Below are positions 12,801 through 25,200 of a DNA stretch of 64,000 bases, piece by piece (position 1 is the stretch's first letter; the number at the start of each line of letters is the position of its first letter). Source of the stretch: Alitta virens (lineage: Eukaryota > Annelida > Polychaeta > Phyllodocida > Nereididae); the NCBI GenBank assembly GCA_932294295.1, contig OW028573.1, positions 68,115,829-68,179,828 of the forward strand. The letters are read 5' to 3'. A program made the translations under genes and the position numbers. The notes under the pieces were generated by a model. The model did not search any database. It saw only the letters and a program-made list of their open reading frames with translations, and had not been told where the DNA came from.

Positions 12801-14869
12801 GCATAATTAGTAATTCAGCAAAGAAAAACTGACAAAATATTCAACAAGTAAGAAACAGCTGAAACATTACTCCAGTTATGATTGTGTGATTCACACTGTT
12901 TACACTGTTTTAAATGGTGCAGAGCTATGCAATGACTTAGGAACACATAGAGAGCATTTAAAAAAAGTAGTTATATCTTCTTGGCATACCCCTCACAAAA
13001 TGGTTTGGCAGGTTCAGTCTTCTTTCTTCTTTTAGTAGTTTTCCTGAGAAAACGCTGAAGAATAACATTTGATATATATAACAATTGTGAATAATAAAAG
13101 TCCATTTATGCATGTACTTATGACGGTCTAGATGCTTGTATTTAGTAGGAATATGAAACAAATTTGCAGGTTACCGACTAACTTCTTAAGCAACAACATT
13201 TTTTTACCAGTTAAGTTGCATGAACTTCCAACAATGTGCAACAGAGCTTATGACAAGGACTGATACTGATAAAATTTTCATTGTCTTACAAACATAATTT
13301 GGTTCCAGCTAGTGTAGCAAACACAACAAACTACACTTATAAGTACACAAGCCAATGTATACACACGGTCAGTTTGTTTCTGAAAAGAATTGCAAGAATT
13401 AAGCATAGTGTCTATTGAATATATAACCCTGAACTCCCTGAAATCTTACCTTCTTTCTTTTGTATCTTTTTGCTGTTCCTGTATTGCTTGCCACAGAACT
13501 GTAAGAATCACAATCCCTCAATCTTTCCAAGAGCACAATTGGAGACAAGCACCTGTGATATGAAATAACATTTGATCATCATCAATTTCACTGTAAAATG
13601 AACATTGTCAGACTAGTAACATGAAGAGGTAATACCTATCCATGGCACAATCAACCGTTCCCAGAGAATTGAGCAAAGCCTTGCTGTTATCACTGGTCTG
13701 CAATGTCAAAAGAAATACAGTGTACAAAATGTTATTTACTAATTTGTATTGGAAATTTAAGGACTAGGTTTCAAGCATTTTCCATCAATCTGGTCAGTTT
13801 TTGTGTGTAATGGCGACATCATATATTGTATTAGTATTCTGGGCACATCACATGAGAACTGGCCAGCCTTTTAATTGTAGCCCAGAATAATAACCATAAC
13901 TGTGAAATGTATTTAAAATAAGTTGTGACTGTCAAAACAATTGTAAGTGCTAAATGTAATACATATGTACCTTCCGATAACTAGGGGCTGGTTCAACTAA
14001 AGCTTCATCTTCTGGTTCAGCTGAAGCAAGTTCATCTTCCACTAAATCCTCAAGACTTGGTCCTGATGTTATAGCGGCATTCAGCGATTCTATCATCCCA
14101 TCCATTTGTTCAATAAGCATAGCAGTAGACCAATTTTTCTTTTCTTCTGACATTATCGTGTCACCAAAGTTAACGTCAGACATGGAAAAATCAGACATGT
14201 GGCTGTCAGAAGCTTGTGACTCATCTGGAGGTGTTTCAATGGCAGGTGCTGTATCCCAGCAATTTAATTCAACCTGGTCACTAAATTGTTCGCAGGTATC
14301 AGCCACTCCATCTGCTGTTCCGAAGCATTCATTGCATTTGGACATCCAGATGTCATCTCCTACTATAACGGATTCACTTACTTCTGACCGATCCATTCCA
14401 TCCATATTTTCACAACTATATGTTAGAAAATGTAGATATTTAAGACCGTAACACACTTCTTAAGCATATAAATCAGGCATTTAATACACCAAATCTTCCT
14501 AGACATGAACATATTTCCCTATTCTCTTGATACGACTACATGCAATAATTGAAAATCATCATCATCATCATACTCATGGCAGGGTAGTATGGTAGGGAGA
14601 AGATTATGTATCAAGTTAGTTAGCCATATAGCACAGTTATGGTCTATAGATGAATCTATTAGTTGAAATTGAGGTCTATGGCATGCAACATTAAATAGGT
14701 CACCATATATTATATAATTACCATGCCAATCAACTATGTATTTTGCCATGATTGTCAAGTTTAAGCCACTATACTTGCATATTATGAATCTCAATTCCAC
14801 TGGAAACAATAATTAGTGCTAGTTGTTTTGAACTGGGTTCCATATGAAGCAGCCGACTTACCTTGACAT
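3843..14869 (-). CDS. DNMT3-family protein (PWWP-like, ADD, degenerate methyltransferase), probably catalytically inactive
   Basis: Reconstructed from 23 exons in which frame and intron phase agree at every junction: 14862-14869, 13971-14415, 13636-13697, 13450-13552, 12997-13054, 12689-12765, 11196-11248, 9958-10520, 9712-9899, 9170-9274, 8676-8778, 8379-8540, 8246-8299, 8054-8095, 7912-7994, 7777-7824, 7414-7484, 6956-7118, 6800-6866, 5400-5615, 4313-4535, 3930-3985, 3843-3878. This gives at least 995 residues; the C-terminal end is unresolved. Domains in order: acidic Ser-rich N-terminus, basic NLS-like stretch (TKRRKK), an SDSDSDSD acidic run, PWWP-like domain (about 470-550), ADD zinc fingers (about 672-775) and a methyltransferase fold remnant (about 797 on). 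DNMT3 proteins are nuclear de novo cytosine methyltransferases, and DNMT3L is their inactive cofactor. Here motif IV (normally GGSPC) reads VGPGWP and motif I (FDGIATG) reads FEESLTC, so SAM binding and catalysis are unlikely. The start is an ATG eight bases before the first donor, in frame with exon 2. Exons 5-6 and 14 have the least certain boundaries. Confidence 0.85.
6956..8095 (-). other. ADD domain exons (GATA-like plus PHD-like zinc fingers)
   Basis: Five exons (8054-8095, 7912-7994, 7777-7824, 7414-7484, 6956-7118) encode the ADD module. The GATA-like finger uses FCIRCGK and YYCQACL, with the HPYF of DNMT3 EHPLF between them. The PHD-like finger keeps all eight expected cysteines: CTIC, RRC..NDC, YCAEC and SCLLC. 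In DNMT3A, 3B and 3L the ADD binds unmodified H3K4 through an acidic loop just before CTIC. That position here reads LQCSKSKSH, basic and Ser-rich, so the scaffold is kept while the H3 contact has probably changed. Confidence 0.85.
9170..9899 (-). other. PWWP-like domain exons of the DNMT3-family gene
   Basis: Exons 9712-9899 and 9170-9274 encode a segment aligning with the DNMT3 PWWP domain. It contains GSYPWPILTL (the PWWP signature with one aromatic missing), LVYFLGSYQYGK (the WFGDGKFS strand of DNMT3A/B) and, in the second exon, TVKLVPFLENIV (VEKLMPL) followed by a helix ending in AVVEAIE. In DNMT3A/B this domain reads H3K36 methylation through an aromatic cage plus an Asp. The Asp position appears to be Gly or Ser here, so the methyl-lysine reader may be altered. 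Mammalian DNMT3L has no PWWP, so this gene is not a simple copy of that architecture. Confidence 0.7.
11040..11125 (-). repeat. tRNA-derived SINE fragment
   Basis: The minus strand reads like a tRNA-like pol III promoter: a region GACCAGTTAACTCATTGGCC in A-box position, then CTGGGTTCAATTAC as a B box about 30 bases later. No tRNA cloverleaf can be completed. It lies in the intron left of exon 11196-11248 of the DNMT3-family gene. Confidence 0.5.
11286..12578. mobile_element. Non-autonomous hAT-like element
   Basis: The two ends form inverted repeats: CAGGCTTGGGGTCAAG at 11286 and its complement ending CCCCAAGCCTG at 12578. Both ends pass inward into arrays of AAGTACTTG/CAAGTAC-type subterminal repeats (about 11300-11400 and 12430-12560), as in hAT transposons. 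No transposase frame is present. The 8-bp flanks do not match exactly, so the target duplication is degraded or the ends are a few bases off. It sits in the intron between exons 12689-12765 and 11196-11248 of the DNMT3-family gene. Confidence 0.6.
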
Positions 14870-15724
14870 AACTAGCGTCTCTTCACTTCAATGAATTCTC
14901 ATGGACTGACATAAATTAGATGAGGTGTTTATTTAAACCGTGCAGACTAGCACTGAGGCGCCCTCTGGGAAAGGGCTGTTCCTTGCTTTCCCATGACAGA
15001 CCTATCAAGTGCTAAAAATAGAAATTGCTTATTGCTGTTGCCAGGTTATGATATTGGCTGTAATACATCTTCAGTAATCGTTGTTTCGCAAAAATCACAA
15101 CCTCTAGTCATGTGGCCTATCTTTTAGCAATCCTGACATAAATATCCGCACTAACTACGGTGTTAATGTCAACATCGCCGCAAACATATATTTTGACTTC
15201 CAGTATGGGGCTATTTTGTTATGTTAAAAAGTCATACACTGGGCCAAGGAATTTGGTCGTTCAGGATATGATATTGTGGGCGTTTAATCCAGGTAGTTGC
15301 AGCTGCGGTAGGCCTAATGAATGTTCAGGGCTGCAACTGTAGGTCATGGCCTTATTTATAAGAACTAATACAATTTACCCATATGCATACAATTCCGATG
15401 TTTGGACAGAATCTTCATTGAATTGGCCTAATCTGCTATTAGGGCGAATCAGACTGAACTTGAACCGTTTTGCTTGTTAAAAGGCCCGGGAATTTATGAA
15501 ACTCATTGATTTCTATTTTATATTATTGCTGTAGATGATTTTTTTGGTATTAGTGGCAAGTTAAAGCGTTTTTAAATTTGACAAGTTCTAAAGAGCAATG
15601 GTGAAAATTTGACAAGTTCTAAAGAGCAAGTTTTAAGGAACATGTGTGAAATTATTTGGTTGAACATTCAAAACTATTTAAGTAATTTTCTCATGAACTG
15701 ATAAAGAAAGAATATAAATAATGT
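14870..15724. other. Intergenic region with DNMT3-family promoter
   Basis: No gene is seen. The minus-strand first exon of the DNMT3-family gene ends at the strong donor AAG|GTAAGT at 14862, so its transcription start should lie a few hundred bases to the right. No TATA box stands out. A short direct repeat of about 28 bp occurs at 15577-15635 (the segment containing GACAAGTTCTAAAGAGCAA twice). Confidence 0.35.
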
Positions 15725-16293
15725 TACGTGGAATCGAAGTCATCTCATCATTACGTCTGCCTCTGGTCAGCTTATCATAGAATTTAGACAAGCAGAGCTG
15801 GCTCTCATAACATTATTGCTGTCCAGAAATGAAACACTGATGTGCTGCCAGGGTGGAGATGAATTTCCGCTATGTTCTTTTGGAACCTACACGTGCTATA
15901 AGGGGGGATAGGGGGATATACCCCCTACTTTTTAGGAAGGGGGGGGGGGGATAATCAATGCAATCATCCCTCCCCCCCCCCATTTAATTCACAAATGAAA
16001 ATTACCATTTTCTTACATACTTTTGTTTTGGAACATTCGTGCTCATATATGGGTAAAAATCGTTTGGCATCAATTACTTACTGCCGCTACTTTCTACGAG
16101 CAAGGCAACCCCCACCTAACAAGAGAAATCGACGCCCCTTTGTGGTATAGATAGATAGATATGGAAAATGCAGCCTAATAAGGCAAGTTCTGGTCTATAT
16201 ATATTGGATTACAGTTTCAGCTCTGCTTGTCTAAATTCTATGATAAGCTGACCAGAGGCAGACGTAATGATGAGATGACTTCGATTCCACGTA
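15725..16293. mobile_element. Foldback/MITE-like element with perfect 76-bp inverted arms
   Basis: Bases 15725-15800 are the exact reverse complement of 16218-16293, starting TACGTGGAATCGAAG. The 417-bp centre has no coding frame and holds G and C homopolymer runs. No clear target-site duplication was seen. Part of the arm (the CATCATTACGTCTGCCTC core) recurs as diverged single copies elsewhere in the window. A non-autonomous transposon, or two head-to-head SINE bodies homogenised by gene conversion, would both fit. Confidence 0.7.
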
Positions 16294-19222
16294 CACCATT
16301 CATGTTGCATTTACTGTGTCATTGGACCAACAAGACTGCCATTGCTTAGGTTATGTTAATAAGGTTATACAAGGACAAGGGCGTGTATTTATTTAGCATG
16401 TTACATTGTCCACAAATGCAGAAAATAACTTTGATACAAACACAGATCAATGACTCTATCATTCCTAATTGTAGGACCAGGTCTATAATTTCTGGTCAAA
16501 CAGACTGATTAATTAAATGCTGCTTTGCTGTGGGCATATTATGCGTATAAATGTAATATTATGTATGTGTTGAGGAAAAAACACCCCATGGTGACCTTTA
16601 CTGTTTTTATGCATTATAGTTCCATAAAATTTCTTATAATTTTAGCCTTTCCAGAAAACAAGCTGCATAGGTCATACACGCACCACTTCTATTAAGGTCA
16701 TCTAGTCACAACTAGAAAGAGCATTTTGCGTGGGCGGATAGCAAGGTCAAGAGCAGCAGCAGCAACAGAAGCAGTAACAACAGCAGCAGCAGCAACAGCA
16801 GCATGTTCAGGTCATTGCCGTCCAGCTGCTGAGGTTGCAAGACTGCCGAGGACAGTCACCAGATTACGGCACTTCCTCAGGAATTAGGTCATCGCCATGG
16901 TAACGGCGCCATGGAACGACGTAAAAACCTTCATTCCATGACTCAAAGGTGTTCCTTCGGTGCGATCGACGCAGTGGATTTATAACTATGGGAATTCCCC
17001 TGATTACATGTCAACATTTGGTGTTATGAACATGTGCACTGAGTATAGAGCACTTGTGATGGAGAAGAAAAAAAATCGATAGATCTATAGTGCACGAGAT
17101 GTGTTCTAGCAGTCCATCTGGCTACTGATTGTCCACTGATGGTCATTCAGTCAAGAAAGGACAGTTCCAATACAAGGTGGGTAGTGTTTGATAAATATTT
17201 TGATAGGGACTTAGGTAATATTGGCTCATGTTAAGTCATTGATATACTTCAAAGGTGCGTTATAATAACATAGACTTGCATGGGGCATTATTTTCTTTAC
17301 TAATTGGACTAAGGAGATGTGTTTTTCTTTAGCTTTCTTTGAACTGGGCCAATATATGACCACACTTCCTTGGCATAAAGTGTCATGATCACTAGGTCAT
17401 TGTGATGATTTTCTCAGCCCTGGTCACATAATTACTATGTCCAGGCTTTTAACATGTCGGTATGTCTTAGATGTTTTCGATGATAGGGCATTAGTAAAAG
17501 GAACGTGTGTGGGCTGTTGGCCAGAAGAGGGCATTAGTTGTATGGCTGGGGGCTGTGGCTTGTGGACTTTTTGTTTCGAAGTGGGCCATATGCCCCAAGT
17601 GTGCAAAATATACCTGTGGTTTGCACTTTAAAAAGTCAGTTCAGTTCACGTCAGATAGATCTGCGTTGAATCAATTTCATCGTAACAGGTGGGAATATTA
17701 TTATGCATTTATATTACAATTTACAACTGTAGTACGTGTATCGTTTTTGCACATTTACACGACCCATGCATAAAAATGCATTTCTGAAGCAAGTATTGGA
17801 GTAATATAACATGGGAGGTAACGCTTCATATACTTAATTAGGACTTATTAGGACTAACTGATAATTATTATCATGATTGTAAGCTATTACATCGATTGAT
17901 AACGCATTTGATAGATTTTGATCGAAGAGATTAAATGAAAACTCAATTTAGCCAAGAAATCGAAATTAATTGGAGTAGTTGTAATCTTGTTTTGGTTGCA
18001 TAATGAGCTATAACGAGAGCTAACGAGATTCCAGGTAAGCTTACTTGCAGGTTCAGATTGGTTAATTAGGTTGATGAGACATTTCCATGCTTGATATGAC
18101 CATATGATTGATAGGCCGGTCATGCACAGGTGATTGTGACGTCATAATCGGGATGACCATCTGCACTCCAGTTGCAAACATTAGGCAAATGACCAGAGGG
18201 CATACATGTATGTTATCTGGAACGTGTCTCTGGGTGATGTCCAGTGCCAGGTCCAAAAGTGACCATCACAACATAACAAATTGCCATGGACAAATGTATG
18301 GAGTATAATCAAATGGATCTAGCAGCCTATAGATGAGGGCCCAGTTTTTGGTCAGTAAGCTACCTAATTATAATTCCGAGTTTGGAAAGTTTTTATAAAT
18401 CATTAATGTTATGATATCTATCTGTTATTGACTCTTGTTGAATGTCCGGATGGTTCCTTAAATCAGTATTTTTTTTTTAGTAGTACACCTGTAGACTTTT
18501 TTGTGAAGTTCACAAAGAGGCTTATCACAACAGCAGGTGCGATTTTTTTTTTGTGCTCCCCTCCCATTTTCAAAGTTTTCAAAAATTATCAACCATTATG
18601 TTACCTTGGCAAATTGATAATTGCTAGTCAGCATGTCTCGCCGCGTGCGACCAGTGCTATCGTGGCGCTATCTCTATCATGATTCATGGGCTATCTTAAC
18701 TTTTTTCTTTTTAAACTCGGTCGCGTGCATTATAACCGAGAACTCATAATATCAAGTGGACTTTGGTACTTTCTACACTTGTTGTGAAGGCATTTAACGT
18801 AAGTTTCGTTCTTTCTCTTCTTTAATTTTCGTCTGCTCTTTGCTACGTGATTGAGCGACATGTGAGAGGGCGAAGTGAGTGCTGGGCAGTGTAGCGTGAC
18901 CATAATCACAAGCACAGTTACGAGCTGCGTCCATATCAGTCACTGTTAGTCTGTCAACCATGGATTATAATGAAACTTTACACTGGCTGAACTGACTTCA
19001 CAATGAACGGGATTACCGAAAATGGGTTATATAAAAACACTAGGGGGAGTGGGTGTGTAGTTGGGGAGGTAGTGAAAGAGATTTGTGATGTTTACAGGAG
19101 ACCAAAACATTGCGACGACATGCATGACAGGCGACATGATTAGACTGGAGCCAGCTGGACTCAGAACCCGCCATGTCATGTGCTCCTCGAGTATATTAGA
19201 CTGTTGCTGAAGCAGGGAAAAG
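16294..19222 (+). other. Intergenic region and probable 5' end of FAM110 transcript
   Basis: No protein-coding gene is evident apart from the FAM110 start codon at 19223. A plus-strand donor-like AAG|GTGGGT near 17176, about 180 bp after a TATA-like TTTATAAC, could end a 5' UTR exon. That is only a guess. The remainder is AT-rich with scattered short open frames that look random. Confidence 0.25.
16734..16812 (+). repeat. CAG/CAA-type trinucleotide microsatellite
   Basis: An imperfect run of AGCAGCAGCAGCAACAG-type triplets lies in intergenic DNA upstream of FAM110. No long open frame contains it, so it is treated as noncoding. Confidence 0.8.
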
Positions 19223-22200
19223 ATGCTCTCCATCCACATCTACGACAACCAAGATGACATGACCTCCAAGATGCTGGACAGAGGGCCTGCCTACTTCCGC
19301 CGACGAGTCCTCAAGACTGACCCAAGTGAGTTGACCTTTTTTGCATGCCCTTTCATCACATGTTATTAAGCTTAGCTAATAAGCTATGATTGGATAATCA
19401 CACGTCACGAATTCTAGACCTTTTAGGTTTTGTGTTATTCGAAGTATAAATCATTATGCTAGCATATTTGATTAGTTTTCTTCAATCTACAGAACGATCT
19501 GCATAATTATGAGCTGTTATGCAGACCTACAGGCCTAAATATTGTGACATGAACCTTCTTGATCAGAAATAATAATTGGGTATTAATACCTACCTTGGAT
19601 CTTGATCAAAACAGCCTTAATAACTATAGGTTTGTTGTATGATATATTATGAATATATATAAGGCTTTAATAGGAAGGAGGCCTCATAAATAACTTTAAA
19701 TGGGGTGAAGCTAAGCCCAGGTTATATTGTCATGATTGTGTCAGGTGGAATTTAGTCTGCAGGGATTTATAATTAATCCTAATTGAAGATATACACGTGA
19801 ATGTGAAATGATTCTAAGATATAGCACAGTTGACTGGTTGTTGGCAATTTGACCTATCTTGTGATTTCAGTCCCATTACTGTAATCAGTGGTAATGGACC
19901 ATTGATAAATACAATTGTTTTGGCCATTAGGAACCATATAGTTCAATGGGGCCTGAGCACCAATCCCACAATCTTATCATATTCGTTATCATTGCGGTAG
20001 TTTGTTTAGACCTAGATAATCCTGATAAATGGCATTTATTGTCATATTGTGTGTGTTTAATACCCCCACTAAACAAATAAAATTATTAAAAAATACTGAA
20101 TTTTATTTTTTTTGTTGTGATCAAGTGGATAAACTGTTTAAGTGAATTCAAAAACATAGTTAATTGATATATTTATAAAACAGTTTATTTTGATCGTCTC
20201 CATTTTAACACAATCATGAGTTTAGTCTAGTTATCAGGATTTGGTTTCATTTATACTGTTTGTTCTGATTAGAGGTCCAAAGTGGGAAGAAATAGGACCC
20301 CACCTTCGGGAAAACCATGCAGTGTCAGAGTACTGGTAGCAGTTCTAGTAATGACTGACATGTTACAAATCACACACTCAAACTTGATTATTTGTTTGAC
20401 AATAATATTTAATGTTATGTTTTTATGTTGTTTGCCAGTGTTTGGAGATAGTTTCAAATTGCAAAAACAAAAATGCCTCCAATTAAGGAAAAGTCCTGTG
20501 CTGGAGTGAAAATTGCAAGCACAGATGTTCCCTGGATCCACTCAGGAAATCATCATTTGCCTTCGTTTGCAAAATGAGGTTGTCAATAATGACATGCAAA
20601 TATGTTGTCACAGTAAATGCACTGATGCATAAATTGTGTGTGCTTGGGGCGTGTTCATTCAGTAACAACTATTCACTGGGGGGACCCCGACTTAATTAGA
20701 TCAATTTTGTGTGTGTTAAATGTTCAATGTTTTCAAATGTACTGGGTCTGAAGCTTAGTCAGTTTATATTATCAGCAGCCAGAGAGGCAGACGTAATGAT
20801 GACTTGTCAGTCATCATGTTACATTTACCCCATGGGTGGGTCTTTTACTTGCCATATAGTTGTAGAGTAAAAAACCAAAATAAAAAAAGTATTTAGCAAT
20901 GTCATTGGGGGAGCTGTAGCATTGCAGAGCTCCCCTGTCTCTGCCTGGGACCCTCGAGTTGCAGTCGAGTCTACTCGTAGATCGAGAGCTCCCCCTGTTT
21001 TTCGGTCCCCCACTTCCATCACTTGGAAGAATAAGTAGTACAGATATGTAGTGAGATTGAGAACAGTAGTCTAAGTGTTCCAGCAGATATCAGATAATCC
21101 AATCAATTGGATCAGCAAAGCAGACGTACATGGCTTTGTTTGTTTTACACCAGAGGTCGCTTGTGTGTGTATCAGGGTACAACACCATCTGGTGATGTTA
21201 TGAGCTGTTGTGCCTTTTATTTGGATCAAGTTTATAATTGAAGGCAATGCTCTTAAAATACCCAACATTTAAATGGTAATTGGTTAATTATGATATCACT
21301 GAAAATAATACAGTGCTCAACTAGTTATTTCCTAATCACACAATTAGGATAATTAAAATATACTATTATTATTATTAATCTTTATTGCAGACACACACAC
21401 ATACATTAGGTACAATATATGGGGGTCCATATCTTCTAATAACTACCTAACTACTGAGTATTATTGTATGGCACTGTGTGTAAAAACGAATTCACAAAAC
21501 AACAGTACGAAGCAACTCAACTGCTCGTCCAATACAATGAGTCCCACTCCTTTCAATAAATTTATAGACAAGATTTCTAATAACTGCTTCAAAGGTGCTA
21601 ACTCTATGACTAGTGAACATCAGACTAGCACTACAATACTTGGGATAGCCCATCAGACGAAATGCATTGTTATATGCCACCCTTAGCTTTTTAAGGGTAG
21701 ACATATTGTATCTGCGCCACAAGTAACATGTGTACATGGGATAACAGTAGGATTTAAATAAGATTTTCTTAACAGTACTTGAACACATAAATTTTTTTAT
21801 TAATTGCTATATGACGTACGTGGTAATTAGGGCCTAATGACGTAAGAAGCTGGCATTTCAACAATTCTTTGTGATGTCCATGGTGATCCAAACCACATGA
21901 CCTTGTGCAGTGAGCTGTTTTGGGTCGGGGGTCAAGGCAGTGAGCTCATAATGTTTCAGCGCTCAGTGGAAAAACCCCAACAGCTGAGAGCATGAGTGAA
22001 AGACAGTCGTCAAAGGAATCTCCCCAAACTGTTTCAGCTGAAGTTTATTAAACTTTATTCCAGACACGAGAACCTGTAGCAGTAATCCAAATATAATATC
22101 CAGAATATCAGGGGATTACATAGCTGTTGCTATTGAAAGGTGCCAGCCAGCTTGCTATTCATACGCCGCGCCGGTTGGACCCAGTTAGTGTCAGTCATTC

Positions 22201-25200
22201 ACGAGGTGAGATAACTTGGCCAGCCAATCAGCGTTCAGCAGTCTAGATCACAACAGTGGATGTATCTTTGGTGATTGAAGCCAAGTGATTCAGTATGATT
22301 GAAACCACTGAAGTTGGAGGAGTGCTATTTACATCTTAGCGGTTAACAGCTCGAAGTGTTAAATCAGCTGACAGTGGCATAGTCTGGTCATTGATTTTGT
22401 ACGGTGTTCCAACTCCAGAGGGTATTGACGTCACACATTGCTGCAGAACATTGCTTGGATAATAATAGCAGCAGCCACTGAATAACCCCAGTCTGCATTG
22501 AGCTTGATCAGCAGTAAAGGGACAGGTGCTGAACGTTGACTATCGATTGTGATTAAACAACTCGACCACTGATGGAGTTGGATAGCTCACACGGCAATGG
22601 ATTTGTTCTTCTGGATTACAAAGACGCCCTTATGCGCTGGAGCAAGTCCTGGGCGGAGCTAGCCGAGGACCACACTCGCGACGTTGGATCTCTGAAGGTT
22701 GAGGACCTTGATTCTGACGCTGGCTACGCGTCTGAAGGAAGCTACCGACGGTTCTACTTGGGTTCTAAGAGCGGATCGGTCGGTTCTTTGAACTGTGCCC
22801 ATGACGAAGACGAAGACTTCAGACGGGGTTGCGACAATGTTTACGACAGCGCAGACGATAGAGAAGACGACGATGACGCAGCACATGACGCTCCAGAAGA
22901 CGCTGAAGGGGAGGGGCTTGACGTCGGCATTGAAATGATCGGCAACGAGTGTGTTTTGGTCAATGGCTACAAACCTGATGACCTGCCGTGCCCTTGTGAG
23001 GCCACCAGAGATGGACTGACCCCTGAGGTCAATTTGCAGTATGACCACGAGGACCTAATTGACCTTGCCTGCAGATACTTGGCTCACATGGCTGGACGCA
23101 ATGAGCAGCACATTCGCCCGAAGATCCGCTGGGCCATGACGTACGCCTCTGACTGTGAAGATGAATCGGACAGTTGACGAAGGTCAAATCTTAGTCCAGT
23201 GCTTATAGGATGTTAGCCTTCGTTTAATTCCCTAGACTTATTCCCAACGTTACTCTTATAACATTGACATTGATTTGATCTCTAGCTAGCTCACATTTCC
23301 TCCAATTTTAACCAAATATATATTGACATTGTTCCTATATAACCGGTGATCAAGTTACTGCATATACACTGTACATGTAGGTCTACTTGATAGTATTAGC
23401 ATTCTAGCCATAAATTTGTAGATTCATAATGCACATTGATTATAGGGTCTGTAATTATGATTATAGGGTCAATAATTGTGATTATAGGGTCAGTACTTGC
23501 AAATTATTTTCATATTATGAAAGCAATTGAATCAATTGCTCTTAAGTGTATATGAACCTGGTGTGCTTACGTAAATTTTATGGATGGGAAAATGTTTATG
23601 TGAGAGATTGGAACTCGATGGATCGACTGTAGCCAGTTGGTTTAGCTCTAGTCGAAATTGAAATCACGCTCAGATGCCTGTATGTTCGGTTCAGTTGGAT
23701 GTGACCGTTCAATGAACCCAAAAACTGAATCTCTGATTATGAGTTGAAATGGCATTTAAAGTTGACTGTGTCGAGATTGAAAAAATAAGACACCTGATCA
23801 TTGAAGGTGTTACTTCCATGTGTAACTAACATTGTAGTATTGTAATGCCTAGGTATGACTTATATTAAAATGATATATATTTACATTTTATATGCACCAA
23901 GGATACTTGAATATTATACATTGTTCAGCATATATTCCAGCTTTTATACCAAAATTGTAGCATTCATTTGTACACTGTATTGTTTAACCTGAAATGTTTT
24001 AATAAACATTGTTTGTTAAACAGATTTGTTTGTCTGTGTGTGTGTTTCGTCACACTTATTTTGCATAACGCATTCTACTTTAGGCCTATGTTACGACTTC
24101 TCTGAACATGGCAGCCATAAAAGTGTCAGTGACCTGTAAATCGTGGACACTCATGTTATGTCTTTAAGAGGTCAAGGACCACCTGGATTTTCTACAGCCT
24201 GAATTCGCTAAAACCAGTAAAACAAAGATGATGGACCTTTGATTAGTTATTTGCGGTTAATTGAAAATTGCTCTGCTATGAATTTGAACTTGCATAGTTA
24301 CATTTGACCGCAACTACTTTAGTGTAAATATATAATCTATACATTATTCTTTGGCGCGCCACGACGCACGATATGTGCACAAAGTATGCTGTGAAAACAT
24401 GAACAGCATGGCCCGTGACCCAGTGGGCCCATGACCATTACGATGACGCCAGTTCTGCTCCATTTCAGCCTAGTGGCCAACTCCCAGCCCAAGAGACTCT
24501 TTATCTTTTAGCTGTTACACTTTTTAGCTGTAACCATGCTGCCATGCCTTTGATGGGGAGCCAACATGCAGCGATTTTAAATACCCAGTGTCATCTTCAA
24601 TAACTCAGTCAATAACGCATGCAGTCAATGGCTGGTTCTATTTCAGAATTTCAGTGTAACAAGTATTGGTCAGAATGTAGAATTATTTAATTGGCATAGA
24701 CTTATATATTTCAGGTTATTTATTGACTATTTGACATTGAAATGTTATGCAACGTATGTTGTTTAGTTTCCCCATGTTCAAGAGTTAATGCTTTGTTTTT
24801 GTTTTGGGTCGCCCTCTCCTTGGCTTACATCATGCTATATGTCTATGGCTTACATCTTCTTGGCTTCAGGCCAGAGCATATATGGATTGCCCTTTCAATG
24901 GGCCTGATGGATTATTTCACCTCTACCTGCATGCAATTGCAATATTTTCGTCGATATATCCATTCACTTTCTGAAGTTTCCTTCACAAGCCGGAAGATAT
25001 TGTTTTATTTCACAATTTTCTCTCTCCTTTTCGCGTTATATTATATACCAATGTATATGCATGGTATATGTCTACATGTACATGTCACAAACTAATAAAA
25101 TTAAAATTGTACTGACAGAATCCGCCTGGCATAGTCATAATATAATCTTGGAAATCCGATACAAAAATAAAAAACGCACATGCCTTTTGACCTAGATGCC

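Noticed and set aside
22659..23048. 129-codon minus-strand open frame
   Set aside because: It is antisense to the acidic-protein gene; the openness follows from the GAC/GAG-rich sense codons.
23435..23500. CRISPR-like spaced repeats
   Set aside because: Only three short imperfect tandem units in a eukaryotic 3' UTR; no CRISPR context.
24742..25095. 117-codon plus-strand frame with hydrophobic stretches
   Set aside because: AT-rich DNA yields such frames by chance; there is no recognisable membrane-protein family, no flanking regulatory signal and no GC shift.
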